Program-made: the position numbers and the translations under genes
In this document: positions 15,594 through 23,409 of the stretch, piece by piece
How positions within the stretch are numbered: position 1 is the first letter of the stretch
Layout: every line of letters begins with the position of its first letter
Origin: Prado023 sp963788325
GTDB lineage: Bacteria > Actinomycetota > Actinomycetes > S36-B12 > CAIYMF01
Direction of reading: 5' to 3'
Length of the DNA stretch: 64,000 nucleotides
Assembly (NCBI GenBank): GCA_963788325.1
Contig: CAWBGJ010000009.1
Span: 372,001-436,000, forward strand
The notes under the pieces: model-generated
The model's database searches: none
Told to the model about the DNA's origin: nothing
The model's input: only the letters and a program-made list of their open reading frames with translations

Positions 15594-16568
15594 TCAGGGG
15601 TGGGCTTGGTAGGCGGACAGGGCCTGGCTGGCCACCAGGACGCTCATCCCCAGGACGAGCAGGGCGAACCCGGTCCCGAGCGCGCGCGGGGACAGGCGGC
15701 CGGAGAAGCGGGCAGCAAGCAGCGACGCGGACACCGTCGCCACCACGATCAGCGCGGTCACCCCGGGCTCGCCCAGTGTGTCGGCGTGCATCAACCGCAC
15801 CGCCAGCGCCGAGGCGGACGCGATCGTGATCACCACAAGCCCGGTGGCGGTCGCGTTGGCGACGGGCATCCGCAGCGAGAGCACCAGTGCGGGCACCACC
15901 AGGAACCCGCCGCCGACCCCGAGGAAGCCGGTCACCAGTCCGGTGCCGGTGGCCAGCAGGATCAGCAGGGGGATCGAGTACCCGCCCGGGCCGCTCCCGG
16001 CAGCCTCCGCGGGAAGGTGGCGCCGCGGCACCGGGAGATCCGCCGCCGGGAAGTCGATCAGGGACGCCCCGGGGTCCTCCCGCGGGTCGGCGAGCCCCGC
16101 ATCCGCCTCTGCGGCGCCTCGGTGGTCGGGCGCACCTTCGTGATCATGTCGCCGCCGACCGGCGTCGACCAGTCGCGGCTGGTGCGCCGGGGCGACCCTC
16201 GGCTGGGTGCGGGCATTGCGCAGCATGGCCACGCCCGCGGCCACCATCAGGAGGGTGAAGGCGCCCAGCTTGATCCAGTCGGGGACCCTGGGTGCCAGCA
16301 TTGCTCCGACGGTGGCACCCACCACGCTCGTCGCCCCGAAAAGCAGGCCCTGGCGCCAGAGCACGCGGCCGGCCCGGTGGTGGGAGACCAGCCCGCCGAG
16401 CGCACCGAAGATAACGATGACCAGGCTCGCGGTGGCGGCCTCGTCGATATCCATCCCCAGCAGGCCGACGAGCATCGGCACAGCCAGGATTCCGCCGCCG
16501 CCGCCGAACAGCCCGAGCGCGGAGCCCAGCAGGAGGCCGACGGCGGCGGCGAGCAGCAGCGCGGTCAT
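15594..16568 (-). CDS. TauE/SafE-family sulfite/organosulfonate exporter
   Basis: A 324-residue membrane protein with the two repeated family halves: GLLLGSALGLFGGGGGILAV near the N-terminus and GLVTGFLGVGGGFLVVPAL after a polar His/Arg/Asp-rich loop (about 125-185). About eight membrane helices. The family exports sulfite, sulfoacetate or related anions. It overlaps the upstream MBL-rhodanese gene by an ATGA junction and is the last gene of a three-gene operon, the layout of CstR-controlled sulfide-oxidation operons where TauE removes sulfite or thiosulfate. The polar loop is longer than usual and of unclear role. Confidence 0.88.
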   Translation of the reverse strand: MTALLLAAAVGLLLGSALGLFGGGGGILAVPMLVGLLGMDIDEAATASLVIVIFGALGGLVSHHRAGRVLWRQGLLFGATSVVGATVGAMLAPRVPDWIKLGAFTLLMVAAGVAMLRNARTQPRVAPAHQPRLVDAGRRRHDHEGAPDHRGAAEADAGLADPREDPGASLIDFPAADLPVPRRHLPAEAAGSGPGGYSIPLLILLATGTGLVTGFLGVGGGFLVVPALVLSLRMPVANATATGLVVITIASASALAVRLMHADTLGEPGVTALIVVATVSASLLAARFSGRLSPRALGTGFALLVLGMSVLVASQALSAYQAHP

Positions 16569-18007
16569 CAGTCGGAGTATGCCGTCCCGATGGTCTCGGG
16601 ATGCTGGTCGACCACCACGTTCGCCCCGGCCCTGGCGGCGTTGGCGAACATGTCGTCGATGTGGACCGCTGGAACGCCGGCGCGCTGCAGCAACGACGCC
16701 GCGATGCTCGCCCGGAACCCGCTGCCGCAGCTGATCCAGACCCGCGGGTCAGTGCCGGCATGCGCAGCCGCCCGCGACAGGGTCGCGATCTCCTCGATCC
16801 GAGCCGGGAACTCGTGCAGCGGGATCAGCACGGCCCCCTCGACGTGGCCGTCGATCCACTCCGAGCGCCGCCGGGCGTCCACATAGATCCGCTGGGGATC
16901 CTGAGCCAGTGCCGACAGGAATCCCGTGAAGTCCGTGCGCTCGGTGGTCTCGAGGTCCGCGGGATCGGCCACCCACTGGGCCGGCTCACCCGTGGCATGC
17001 GCCTCGGGCCGGTCGATGCCGATCCGGACCAGGTCGCGCTGGAACTCCTGGACCTGTGCGGCGGTGTCCCCGAGCAGCGTCAGCGGGGTACCCCACGGGA
17101 TGACCCAGCCCAGGTAGGTCACGGCATTGCCGTCGGCGGGGAAGGACAGCGTGCCGCGCACGTGCCCCTGGCCGAACAGCACGCGCGAGCGCAGGTCGAT
17201 GACCCACTCGCCGTCATCGATGCGCCGGCGCAGCTCGCCGGCCTCGGCCAGCGCGGGCAGGGACAGGTCGATCGGGGGCCCGCCCTTCTCATTGGCCGGG
17301 CCCATGTGCGCGTAGTAGGCCGGGAAGGCATCGAGTCCGTCGATGAGCTCCTTGACGAACACGTCCTCATCCACCTGCAGGGCCGGGTTGCTCAGCGCCT
17401 GCTGGCCCACGGTCGAGGCCGTCCCGACGGTGTTGGTCGCCGAGCAGAACGAGCCGAAGCCGTGCGTGGGGTAGACGTCGGCATCCGCGGCAACGTCGGC
17501 CACGATCTTGCGCATGGAATGCCACTGCGCGTGGGCCAGGCCCTCGGTGGCGTGCGGTCCGATCAGGTCGGGCCGCCCGACGCTGCCATAGAGCATCGAC
17601 CCACCGGTGAACACGCCGGCGTCCGCACCGTCCACGGCGACCGCGTAGGAGACGTGGTGCGGCGTGTGACCCGGGGTGTGCAGGACTCGCCACTGCATCG
17701 CGCCGCTGGTGAAGGTCGAGCCGTCGCCGACCTGGGTGGCCTCGAAGGCGTAGTCATGGCCACGGGGCACGAGGTAGGCAGCACCCAACTCGTCGGCCAG
17801 GACCAGGCCGCCGGAGACGTAGTCGTTGTGCACGTGGGTCTCGACGACGTGCGTGACGGTCCAGTCGTTCTGCTTGATGATCGTCACGAGGCGATCGATG
17901 TCGCGCTGCGGGTCGACCACCACGGCCTGGCCCTCGAGGGCCACGATGTAGGAGCGGTCACCCAGGTTGGGGGTGTCCAGGGACACGACAGTGGGGCGCG
18001 TGCTCAT
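16568..18007 (-). CDS. Metallo-beta-lactamase/rhodanese fusion, persulfide dioxygenase-like (CstB-like)
   Basis: A 479-residue protein. An N-terminal MBL domain has THVHNDY (57-63), the metal-binding variant usual in rhodanese-linked MBL proteins, plus TPGHTPHHVSY and the later EKGGPPIDLSLP segment. Two rhodanese-like domains follow. The first (WVIDLRSRVLFGQGHVRG) has no obvious catalytic cysteine; the second has C427 in WISCGSGFRAS. CstB-type enzymes oxidise low-molecular-weight persulfides to sulfite and then thiosulfate using a mononuclear iron. The start at 18007 overlaps the upstream rhodanese stop; a longer 5' extension has no support. Operon position fits this role. Confidence 0.87.
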   Translation of the reverse strand: MSTRPTVVSLDTPNLGDRSYIVALEGQAVVVDPQRDIDRLVTIIKQNDWTVTHVVETHVHNDYVSGGLVLADELGAAYLVPRGHDYAFEATQVGDGSTFTSGAMQWRVLHTPGHTPHHVSYAVAVDGADAGVFTGGSMLYGSVGRPDLIGPHATEGLAHAQWHSMRKIVADVAADADVYPTHGFGSFCSATNTVGTASTVGQQALSNPALQVDEDVFVKELIDGLDAFPAYYAHMGPANEKGGPPIDLSLPALAEAGELRRRIDDGEWVIDLRSRVLFGQGHVRGTLSFPADGNAVTYLGWVIPWGTPLTLLGDTAAQVQEFQRDLVRIGIDRPEAHATGEPAQWVADPADLETTERTDFTGFLSALAQDPQRIYVDARRRSEWIDGHVEGAVLIPLHEFPARIEEIATLSRAAAHAGTDPRVWISCGSGFRASIAASLLQRAGVPAVHIDDMFANAARAGANVVVDQHPETIGTAYSD

Positions 18008-18327
18008 GCCGGCACCCCCGTCTCGACCGGGCGACCCGAGGACATCCACGCCACGGTGCCCCCGATGACGTTGGTGGCGGGCCGGCCCTGGTTGGCCAGC
18101 CACATGCATGCCTGCATTGAGCGGTTGCCCGAGCGACAGATGACGACCAGGTCGCCCCCGGGGGGCACCTCGTGGATGCGGACCGGCACGAGGCTCAGCG
18201 GGATGTTGACCGCGCCGGCCACGTGTCCCTCACGGAACTCGTGCACCTCGCGCACGTCCAGCAGCGTGATGCCCGCCGTGCTGGCCATCCGTTCGTGCAG
18301 TTGGTCTGTGGTGATCTGGTCGATCAT
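18004..18327 (-). CDS. Single-domain rhodanese sulfurtransferase
   Basis: A 107-residue cytoplasmic rhodanese: LLDVREVHEFREGHVAGAVN, then the active-site loop CRSGNRS with C64. It would carry sulfane sulfur as a cysteine persulfide. It is the first gene of the reverse-strand operon rhodanese / MBL-rhodanese / TauE, overlapping the second gene by four bases (ATGA). Two CstR-like palindromes lie within 140 bases upstream, so persulfide-responsive repression is likely. Confidence 0.92.
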   Translation of the reverse strand: MIDQITTDQLHERMASTAGITLLDVREVHEFREGHVAGAVNIPLSLVPVRIHEVPPGGDLVVICRSGNRSMQACMWLANQGRPATNVIGGTVAWMSSGRPVETGVPA

Positions 18328-18382
18328 GTCCGGTTCTCCTTGGGCAAGCGGTCGGGGGATCGGGTGCTCGTCTCAAGCATGT

Positions 18383-18398
18383 ATACCCCCTGGGGTAT
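18383..18398. promoter_or_regulatory. CsoR/CstR-type operator palindrome, site 1
   Basis: ATACCCCCTGGGGTAT is a 7-2-7 perfect inverted repeat 56 bases upstream of the rhodanese start. CsoR-family repressors, including persulfide-sensing CstR, bind ATACCC...GGGTAT palindromes. The flanking GTATAC could be the -10 box of the reverse-strand operon. Confidence 0.75.
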
Positions 18399-18449
18399 CT
18401 GTCAAGTGCACGCAGCTCCTTGGCCCGCCCCGCGGAGTTTGGCGGCCGT

Positions 18450-18465
18450 ATACCCCCCGGGGTAT
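18450..18465. promoter_or_regulatory. CsoR/CstR-type operator palindrome, site 2
   Basis: ATACCCCCCGGGGTAT is identical to site 1 except for the two central bases, 67 bases away centre to centre. It is 45 bases before the plus-strand start at 18511. One site per divergent promoter would let one repressor control both operons. Confidence 0.75.
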
Positions 18466-18510
18466 CTTGGACGTCCGGCACCAGCCCGAGACGACCCAGG
18501 AGGACGATTC

Positions 18511-18909
18511 GTGTTCACGGCAACGACTCCCGACACCCCGGCCAAGACCCAAGGGGCCACCGCTGGCGAACCGCTGCTGGCGACCATCGAACGACGCCTG
18601 GCCGAGGTGACCGTGTCGCTGACCACCGCCACCGGTGGCGCCGCGCTGTGCCGCATCGAGGGTGCCGGCGGAACTGCCAAGCACCTGGAGGGCCGCACCG
18701 CCGCCCTGATGGCCGGCCGCCGCCTGCTGCGCAAGGACGCCGAGGCCGACCTGACCAGCCTGCACGACCAATGGCACGCCGACCTGGCCAGGCACCGACA
18801 GCGCGGCTCATCGGCAGCCTGGCTGGCCTATTCCGAGGGTGGGTGCGCCGAACTGGACCACCTGCGGGCACTCGCCGAGTCCACCACTAGCCACGGAGAC
18901 ACACCATGA
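18511..18909 (+). CDS. Unknown 132-residue helical protein in the sulfur locus
   Basis: A GTG start at 18511 with AGGAGG seven bases upstream. The product is mostly helical and rich in Ala, Arg and His, with two cysteines (in ALCRIEGAGG and SEGGCAELDHL). No signal peptide or membrane helix. I do not recognise a family. It is not a CsoR/CstR repressor, because the Cys-His-Cys pattern of that family is absent. Its stop overlaps the start of the TDT permease (ATGA), and a CstR-like operator lies in front of it, so it is probably a co-regulated partner in sulfur stress. Confidence 0.65.
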   Translation: MFTATTPDTPAKTQGATAGEPLLATIERRLAEVTVSLTTATGGAALCRIEGAGGTAKHLEGRTAALMAGRRLLRKDAEADLTSLHDQWHADLARHRQRGSSAAWLAYSEGGCAELDHLRALAESTTSHGDTP

Positions 18910-19985
18910 CCACGACCGCCCCGCCCCGATCCGCCTTCCAGCTGCGCAGCTTCGCGCCCAGTTGGGGCTCCTCGGTGATGGGCACCTCCGCGCTCTCGGT
19001 GGCCCTGTTCGCCGCCGGGGAGGGGACCTCCCTGGAGCAGATCCTGTGGGCAGCGGCGCGCACGGTGCTGGTGATCGCCCTGCTGCTGGGCGTACTTGTC
19101 CTCGGTGCCACGGCCGCGCGCTGGGCGAAGTACCCCACCGAGGCAAGGACCGACCTGCGTCATCCGGTCAAGGGCTCGATGACCGCGACTGCGGCCGGCG
19201 CGCTGCTGACCCTGGCCGTGGCGATCGGGAAGGTCGGGCCGGGTTTCCTGCCCGAGCCGATCATCCTGCCGATGGTCGCAGTGCTGGCTGTGTTCGGCGC
19301 ACTGCTCGCCCTGCTGATCGGCTGGGAGTTCCTGGCCGAGGTGTTCACCGCCGCCGACAACGGCCTCGTGCACGTCTCCGGAGCCTGGTTCGTGCCCCCG
19401 GTCGTGACGATCATCGTGCCGCTGGCACTGCTGCCACTGATCACCGCCAACCCGGATCGTGCCGCAGACCTGCTGGCGCTCGCATGGGCGTTCCTGGGCG
19501 CGGGTGCCGTGCTCTACCTGGTGGTCACCGCCACGCTGTTCGTGCGCAGCATCAGCCACCCGCTGCCTCCCGGGGCACTGGCGCCGACGCTGTTCATCGG
19601 GATGGGTCCCGCTGGCCTGCTCGGCCTGGACCTGGTGCGCCTGGGCCAGGTCAGCGTCCAGGTGGGGGCCGCCGATGCCAGCCTGCTCGCCGTGCTGCTG
19701 CCCGCGGCGACGATGCTGTGGGGATTCGGGCTCTGGTGGATGGTCACAGCCCTGATCGTCCTGCGCCGCGGCTACGGCCGGCTGCCGTTCTCCTCGTCCT
19801 GGTGGGGATTCACGTTCCCGCTGGCCGCCTGGACGATCGGAAGCATCGTGATCAGCAGCGCCTGGGGCTCCGGCCTGCTGACCGGACTGAGCTGGATCGC
19901 CCTGGCCGCCCTGGTGACCCTGTGGCTCTACGTGGCCGCGCGGACGGTCGCTGGGGTGCGGGCCGGCACGATCTGGGCGCACTGA
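18906..19985 (+). CDS. TDT/SLAC1-family anion permease, candidate sulfite exporter
   Basis: A 359-residue protein with about ten membrane helices. Family landmarks are FAPSWGSSVMGTSALSVALF at the N-terminus, LPPGALAPTLFIGMGPAGL in the middle and FSSSWWGFTFPLAAWTIG late. The tellurite-resistance/dicarboxylate transporter family includes TehA, plant SLAC1 anion channels and the yeast sulfite pump Ssu1. Beside a TauE/rhodanese operon and under a matching operator, sulfite efflux is the likeliest role. Dicarboxylate or nitrate transport cannot be excluded from sequence. Start overlaps the preceding stop. Confidence 0.85.
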   Translation: MTTTAPPRSAFQLRSFAPSWGSSVMGTSALSVALFAAGEGTSLEQILWAAARTVLVIALLLGVLVLGATAARWAKYPTEARTDLRHPVKGSMTATAAGALLTLAVAIGKVGPGFLPEPIILPMVAVLAVFGALLALLIGWEFLAEVFTAADNGLVHVSGAWFVPPVVTIIVPLALLPLITANPDRAADLLALAWAFLGAGAVLYLVVTATLFVRSISHPLPPGALAPTLFIGMGPAGLLGLDLVRLGQVSVQVGAADASLLAVLLPAATMLWGFGLWWMVTALIVLRRGYGRLPFSSSWWGFTFPLAAWTIGSIVISSAWGSGLLTGLSWIALAALVTLWLYVAARTVAGVRAGTIWAH

Positions 19986-19989
19986 GCAC

Positions 19990-20017
19990 CCATCCGCACG
20001 CCGCTCGGTAGCGAACC
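19990..20017 (+). promoter_or_regulatory. SigK-like promoter of dipZ
   Basis: CCATCC (19990-19995), 16 bases, then CGAACC (20012-20017), ending six bases before the dipZ ATG. As I recall, Mycobacterium SigK promoters read CCATCC with a CGAAT-type -10. A SigK homologue is encoded 3.4 kb downstream. The distance predicts a leaderless transcript. Confidence 0.5.
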
Positions 20018-20023
20018 CACCCC

Positions 20024-21808
20024 ATGCTGACCCTCGTCGCGATCGGACTGGTCGCAGGGCTGGTCACCGGGCTGAGCCCCTGCGTCCTCCCACTGCTCCC
20101 GGGCATCCTGGCCGTCTCGTCACTGACCCCCACCCCGGTGGGCGCCGGCGTGGGGGTCACTGCTGGGTCAGTCGGCTCCGGCGACCCCACCACGACCGCC
20201 CCCGGCCTGCCGCCCACTCCCACGACGCTGGACCGACGGCGGCCCTACCTGATCATCGCGGGTCTGCTGACTTCCTTCACGCTGCTGACCCTGCTGGGCA
20301 CGGTGCTCGTGGCGTCCCTGGGCATCCCCGAGGGCATCCTGCGCAGCGTGGGCCTGGTGGCCCTGATCGTGGTCGGCATCGGGTTGATGATCCCCGCGGT
20401 CGGCCATCGGCTCGAGGCGCTGTTCTACCGGATCCCGCAGCATGGGCCGGCCCGGGGCGGCTCGGCCTTCCTGTTCGGGATGACCTTCGGGGTGGCGTTC
20501 GTCCCGTGCGCGGGACCGGTGCTTGCCGCGATCACCGTGCTGGCCGCGACCCAGGGGATCAGCACCGGGCTGGTGGTCCTCACGCTGTCCTTCGCCGCCG
20601 GGCTGGCCGTTCCGCTGCTGCTGGTCGCCCACCTCGGAGCGGGGATGGGTCGTCGACTCGCACACCGGATGCCGCTGATCCGGCGGGTGTCCGGCGCGGT
20701 GCTGGTGATCACCGGCGTGGCCCTGGCCCTGGGCGTGGCCGACATCGCCCAGCGCGCGGTGCCCGGCTACGTGGCGGCCGTGCAGCGCAGCGTCGAGGAC
20801 AGCGACGCCGCCCGCGCTGCACTGGACTCCCTGGACGGCACCACGGCTGCCGCGGGCACCGGCACGCAGAAGTCGTTCGACGACTGCGCCGAGGACCCCT
20901 CGAGCTTGGCCAACTGTGGCCCGGCGCCGGAGTTCACCGGGATCGTCGACTGGCTGAACACCCCCGGCGAGGCACCCCTCACCCTGGCCGGCCTGCAGTC
21001 CCAGGGCGAGGTCGTGCTGGTGGACTTCTGGACCTACAGCTGCATCAACTGCCAGCGCACCCTGCCCTACCTGACCGCCTGGGACGCCGCCTACCGCGAT
21101 GCCGGGCTGACGATCGTGGGGGTGCACTCCCCGGAGTTCGCCTTCGAGCGCGAGGTGGACAACGTCGCTCAGCGCGCTGCGGACTTCGGCGTCGAGTACC
21201 CGATCGCCATCGACAACGACTTCGCCACCTGGCGGGCCTACTCGCAGCGCTACTGGCCGGCGCACTACCTGATCGACAAGTCGGGCACCGTGCGCCAGGT
21301 GCACTACGGCGAGGGCGCCTACGCCGAGACCGAGGCCCTGATCCGCGAGCTGCTCGCCGAGGGCGGTCCCGCGCCGGCCGTGGCGTCGGCCCCGGCCACT
21401 GCCGCGCCGAACGCGGCCCGCACCCGCGAGACCTACCTGGGCTACGACCGCGCGCGGGGCTACTCCCACGAGGTCGCCCGGGACGCCGCCACCGTCTACA
21501 CGCAAGCGCCCCCCGCCGGCGACGACGGCCAGGACCAGGTCACGCTGGCGGGCACGTGGACCGTGCTCGACGAGCGGATCGACGCCGGACCCGACGCATC
21601 GCTGACCCTGGACTACTCCGCGGCCAAGGTGTTCCTCGTCCTGGGCGGTCAGGGCACGGCAACCGTCACCGAAGACGGCAGCACCGTGGAGGTACCGGTC
21701 AGCGGCGCCCCGACCCTCTACGAGCTGCGCTCCGGGGACCCCGGCCGCTCGCAGCTGACGGTGGCCCTCGACGAGGGAATGTCGGCCTACGCGTTCACCT
21801 TCGGCTGA
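20024..21808 (+). CDS. dipZ: DipZ: CcdA membrane domain fused to periplasmic thioredoxin-like domain
   Basis: A 594-residue protein. The CcdA/DsbD-like membrane part has the redox cysteines C20 (GLSPCVLPLLPG) and C162 (FVPCAGPV). An extracytoplasmic thioredoxin/TlpA-like domain has C340-I-N-C343 in WTYSCINCQRTLPYL. A C-terminal beta-rich domain (from about 480) is typical of DipZ. It transfers electrons from cytoplasmic thioredoxin to secreted disulfides or cytochrome c maturation partners. In M. tuberculosis dipZ lies in the SigK regulon; here a SigK-like promoter precedes it and sigK follows in the next operon. A Gly/Thr/Pro linker of about 40 residues splits the first two membrane helices. 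Confidence 0.92.
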   Translation: MLTLVAIGLVAGLVTGLSPCVLPLLPGILAVSSLTPTPVGAGVGVTAGSVGSGDPTTTAPGLPPTPTTLDRRRPYLIIAGLLTSFTLLTLLGTVLVASLGIPEGILRSVGLVALIVVGIGLMIPAVGHRLEALFYRIPQHGPARGGSAFLFGMTFGVAFVPCAGPVLAAITVLAATQGISTGLVVLTLSFAAGLAVPLLLVAHLGAGMGRRLAHRMPLIRRVSGAVLVITGVALALGVADIAQRAVPGYVAAVQRSVEDSDAARAALDSLDGTTAAAGTGTQKSFDDCAEDPSSLANCGPAPEFTGIVDWLNTPGEAPLTLAGLQSQGEVVLVDFWTYSCINCQRTLPYLTAWDAAYRDAGLTIVGVHSPEFAFEREVDNVAQRAADFGVEYPIAIDNDFATWRAYSQRYWPAHYLIDKSGTVRQVHYGEGAYAETEALIRELLAEGGPAPAVASAPATAAPNAARTRETYLGYDRARGYSHEVARDAATVYTQAPPAGDDGQDQVTLAGTWTVLDERIDAGPDASLTLDYSAAKVFLVLGGQGTATVTEDGSTVEVPVSGAPTLYELRSGDPGRSQLTVALDEGMSAYAFTFG

Positions 21809-21815
21809 TTCCCGG

Positions 21816-21864
21816 TCTGCGTAGTCGATTCGGCGCATCAGAACCGTCGATTCGACTACGCAGA
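21816..21864. terminator. 13-bp inverted repeat after dipZ, possible terminator
   Basis: TCTGCGTAGTCGA (21816-21828) pairs with TCGACTACGCAGA (21852-21864) across a 23-base loop. The motif TCGATTCG occurs on both sides of the loop. The AT content is higher than in the surroundings. It may end the dipZ transcript or be a regulator site for the next operon. Confidence 0.5.
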
Positions 21865-21879
21865 ACATCAGGGGCGTAC

Positions 21880-21908
21880 CAATCCGATCCCCCCACCGGC
21901 TTCGAACC
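21880..21908 (+). promoter_or_regulatory. SigK-like promoter of the thioredoxin-lipoprotein operon
   Basis: CAATCC (21880-21885), 17 bases, then CGAACC (21903-21908). The -10 is identical to that in front of dipZ and the -35 differs at one base. The predicted leader before ATG 21957 is about 40 bases. Confidence 0.4.
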
Positions 21909-21956
21909 CACCACGACGATGCGCGCAGCGCACCCCCGAAGACAAGGATCCCCATC

Positions 21957-22487
21957 ATGAACCGCACGATCCCCGCAGCCCTGGCCCTCATCCTTGGCAG
22001 CGTCGCCCTCGCCGGGTGCGCCTCCGACGACACCGCCGACTCCGCGGCCGCGTCCGCCTCGGCGATGGTCAAGGACCCCAGCGCGTCGGCCATGGCCAAG
22101 GACCCCTCGGCCTCCGCGATGGCCAAGGACCCCACCGAGTCTGCGATGGCCGCTGACGACGCGGCCATGTCCAAGGAGGGTGCCTGGATCGACCAGGCTG
22201 CCTACGACGCCGACCCCGCCAAGTACCACGCCGCCGGCGACGTGGTGCTGTTCTTCAACGCCGCCTGGTGCCCGACCTGCCAGGCCTCGGTGAAGAGCCT
22301 CGACGCGGACGGTGTGCCCGCGGGCCTGACCGTCGTCAGCGTGGACTACGACAACAGCGACGAACTGAGGCAGGAGTACGGGGTGACGGTGCAGCACACC
22401 TACGTCCAGGTCGACGAGGCCGGCAACCAGCAGGCCAAGTTCACCGGGTCCGTGTCCGGCCAGGACATCGCCGACCAGATCGCCTGA
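21957..22487 (+). CDS. Thioredoxin-fold lipoprotein with repeat linker
   Basis: A 176-residue lipoprotein: leader ending LAGC (C21), a linker of four nine-residue repeats (33-68, consensus SASAMAKDP), then a thioredoxin fold with W104-C105-P-T-C108 in FFNAAWCPTCQASVKSLD. The repeats would hold the redox domain away from the membrane. It probably receives electrons from the CcdA encoded next or from DipZ, and reduces secreted disulfides. First gene of an operon with ccdA, sigK and its anti-sigma factor. Lysine and aspartate in the repeats are unusual for a wall spacer. Confidence 0.88.
   Translation: MNRTIPAALALILGSVALAGCASDDTADSAAASASAMVKDPSASAMAKDPSASAMAKDPTESAMAADDAAMSKEGAWIDQAAYDADPAKYHAAGDVVLFFNAAWCPTCQASVKSLDADGVPAGLTVVSVDYDNSDELRQEYGVTVQHTYVQVDEAGNQQAKFTGSVSGQDIADQIA
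22053..22160 (+). repeat. 27-bp in-frame tandem repeat, four copies
   Basis: Four consecutive 27-base units encode SASAMVKDP, SASAMAKDP, SASAMAKDP and TESAMAADD. Synonymous third-base differences show the copies have diverged while the protein repeat was kept. Confidence 0.9.
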
Positions 22488-22562
22488 CGCCGGCGCCTGC
22501 GCACCCCCACCGCCTGCGCACCGCCCGAATCCGAACCCGAACCCGAACCTGAGGGACTCCAC

Positions 22563-23402
22563 ATGATCGAGCTGCTGGGCGCCTTCGTCGCCGGGGTGCT
22601 GACCACCCTGGCCCCGTGCGTGCTCCCCCTGTTGCCCGTGATCGTCGGCGGCTCGATGGCCGGGGCAGTCGGGGCGGTGCCCGCGGCAGTGGGCGTCGGC
22701 GGGGCCGGGACAGCGGGCTCCACGGCCGCTGGCTCAACGGGCTCCACCGAGGAGGCCACCGCCAGCGCGATCCGCGCCGCCCGCTCTGCGGCTGTCACCC
22801 GGGCGCTGATCATCACCACCTCGCTGGGCATCTCCATCCTGGTCTTCACCCTCGCGCTGAAGGCCACGACCAGCCTGATCGGGATCCCGACCGAGGTATG
22901 GCAGTGGATCTCCGGTGGCCTGCTCATCCTGCTGGGCATCGTCGGAGCGTTCCCCGACCTGTGGGAGCGGCTGTCCGCACGGCTGTCGCTGCAGTCGCGC
23001 ACCGCGCAGGGCCTGGGCTCGGCGCGCCAGCAGGACGGCGTGGCCGGCCTGGCCCTGACCGGGGCCGCCCTCGGACCCGTCTTCACGTCCTGCTCCCCGC
23101 TCTACGGCTACGTGATCGTCACGGTGCTGCCGGCCGAGCCGGTGCGGGGCCTGGTGCTGCTGGGTACCTACATCGTGGGCCTGTGCGCGACGCTGCTGGT
23201 GATCGCGCTGGCCGGCCAGCGGATCGTCTCCCGCTTCGGCTGGGCCGCGGACTCGCACGGCTGGTTCCGCCGTGGGCTGGGCGTGGTGTTCATCGTGGTC
23301 GGCGTCCTGATCGCCACCGGCGCGATGAAGTCCCTGGAGGCCTGGATCCTCACCAACTCCCCGCTGGCCCCGTGGAACCTCGACGCCAACTTCATCGAGT
23401 GA
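22563..23402 (+). CDS. CcdA-like cytochrome c biogenesis/thiol electron carrier membrane protein
   Basis: A 279-residue protein with six or so helices. The first redox cysteine is in TTLAPCVLPLLPVIVGG and the partner in PVFTSCSPLYGYVIVTV, the two cysteines CcdA/DsbD use to pass electrons across the membrane. An Ala/Gly/Thr linker separates helices 1 and 2. It is an additional transporter beside the CcdA part of DipZ, placed directly after the thioredoxin lipoprotein, its likely partner. Only seven bases separate it from the sigma factor gene. Confidence 0.87.
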   Translation: MIELLGAFVAGVLTTLAPCVLPLLPVIVGGSMAGAVGAVPAAVGVGGAGTAGSTAAGSTGSTEEATASAIRAARSAAVTRALIITTSLGISILVFTLALKATTSLIGIPTEVWQWISGGLLILLGIVGAFPDLWERLSARLSLQSRTAQGLGSARQQDGVAGLALTGAALGPVFTSCSPLYGYVIVTVLPAEPVRGLVLLGTYIVGLCATLLVIALAGQRIVSRFGWAADSHGWFRRGLGVVFIVVGVLIATGAMKSLEAWILTNSPLAPWNLDANFIE

Positions 23403-23409
23403 TGCCACC

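Noticed and set aside
15594..16568. Frameshift in the polar middle of the TauE protein (about 16020-16200)
   Set aside because: The composition is odd, but both membrane halves share one frame and no better family match appears in other frames.
18511..18909. Considered as the CsoR/CstR repressor of the locus because of its CRIEG segment
   Set aside because: The Cys-x-His-x3-Cys arrangement and three-helix pattern of that family are missing.
22503..22531. SigK-like promoter before ccdA (CGAATC present at 22526)
   Set aside because: No CCATCC-like -35 at 16-17 bases; the CGAA motif is part of a short GAACCC repeat.
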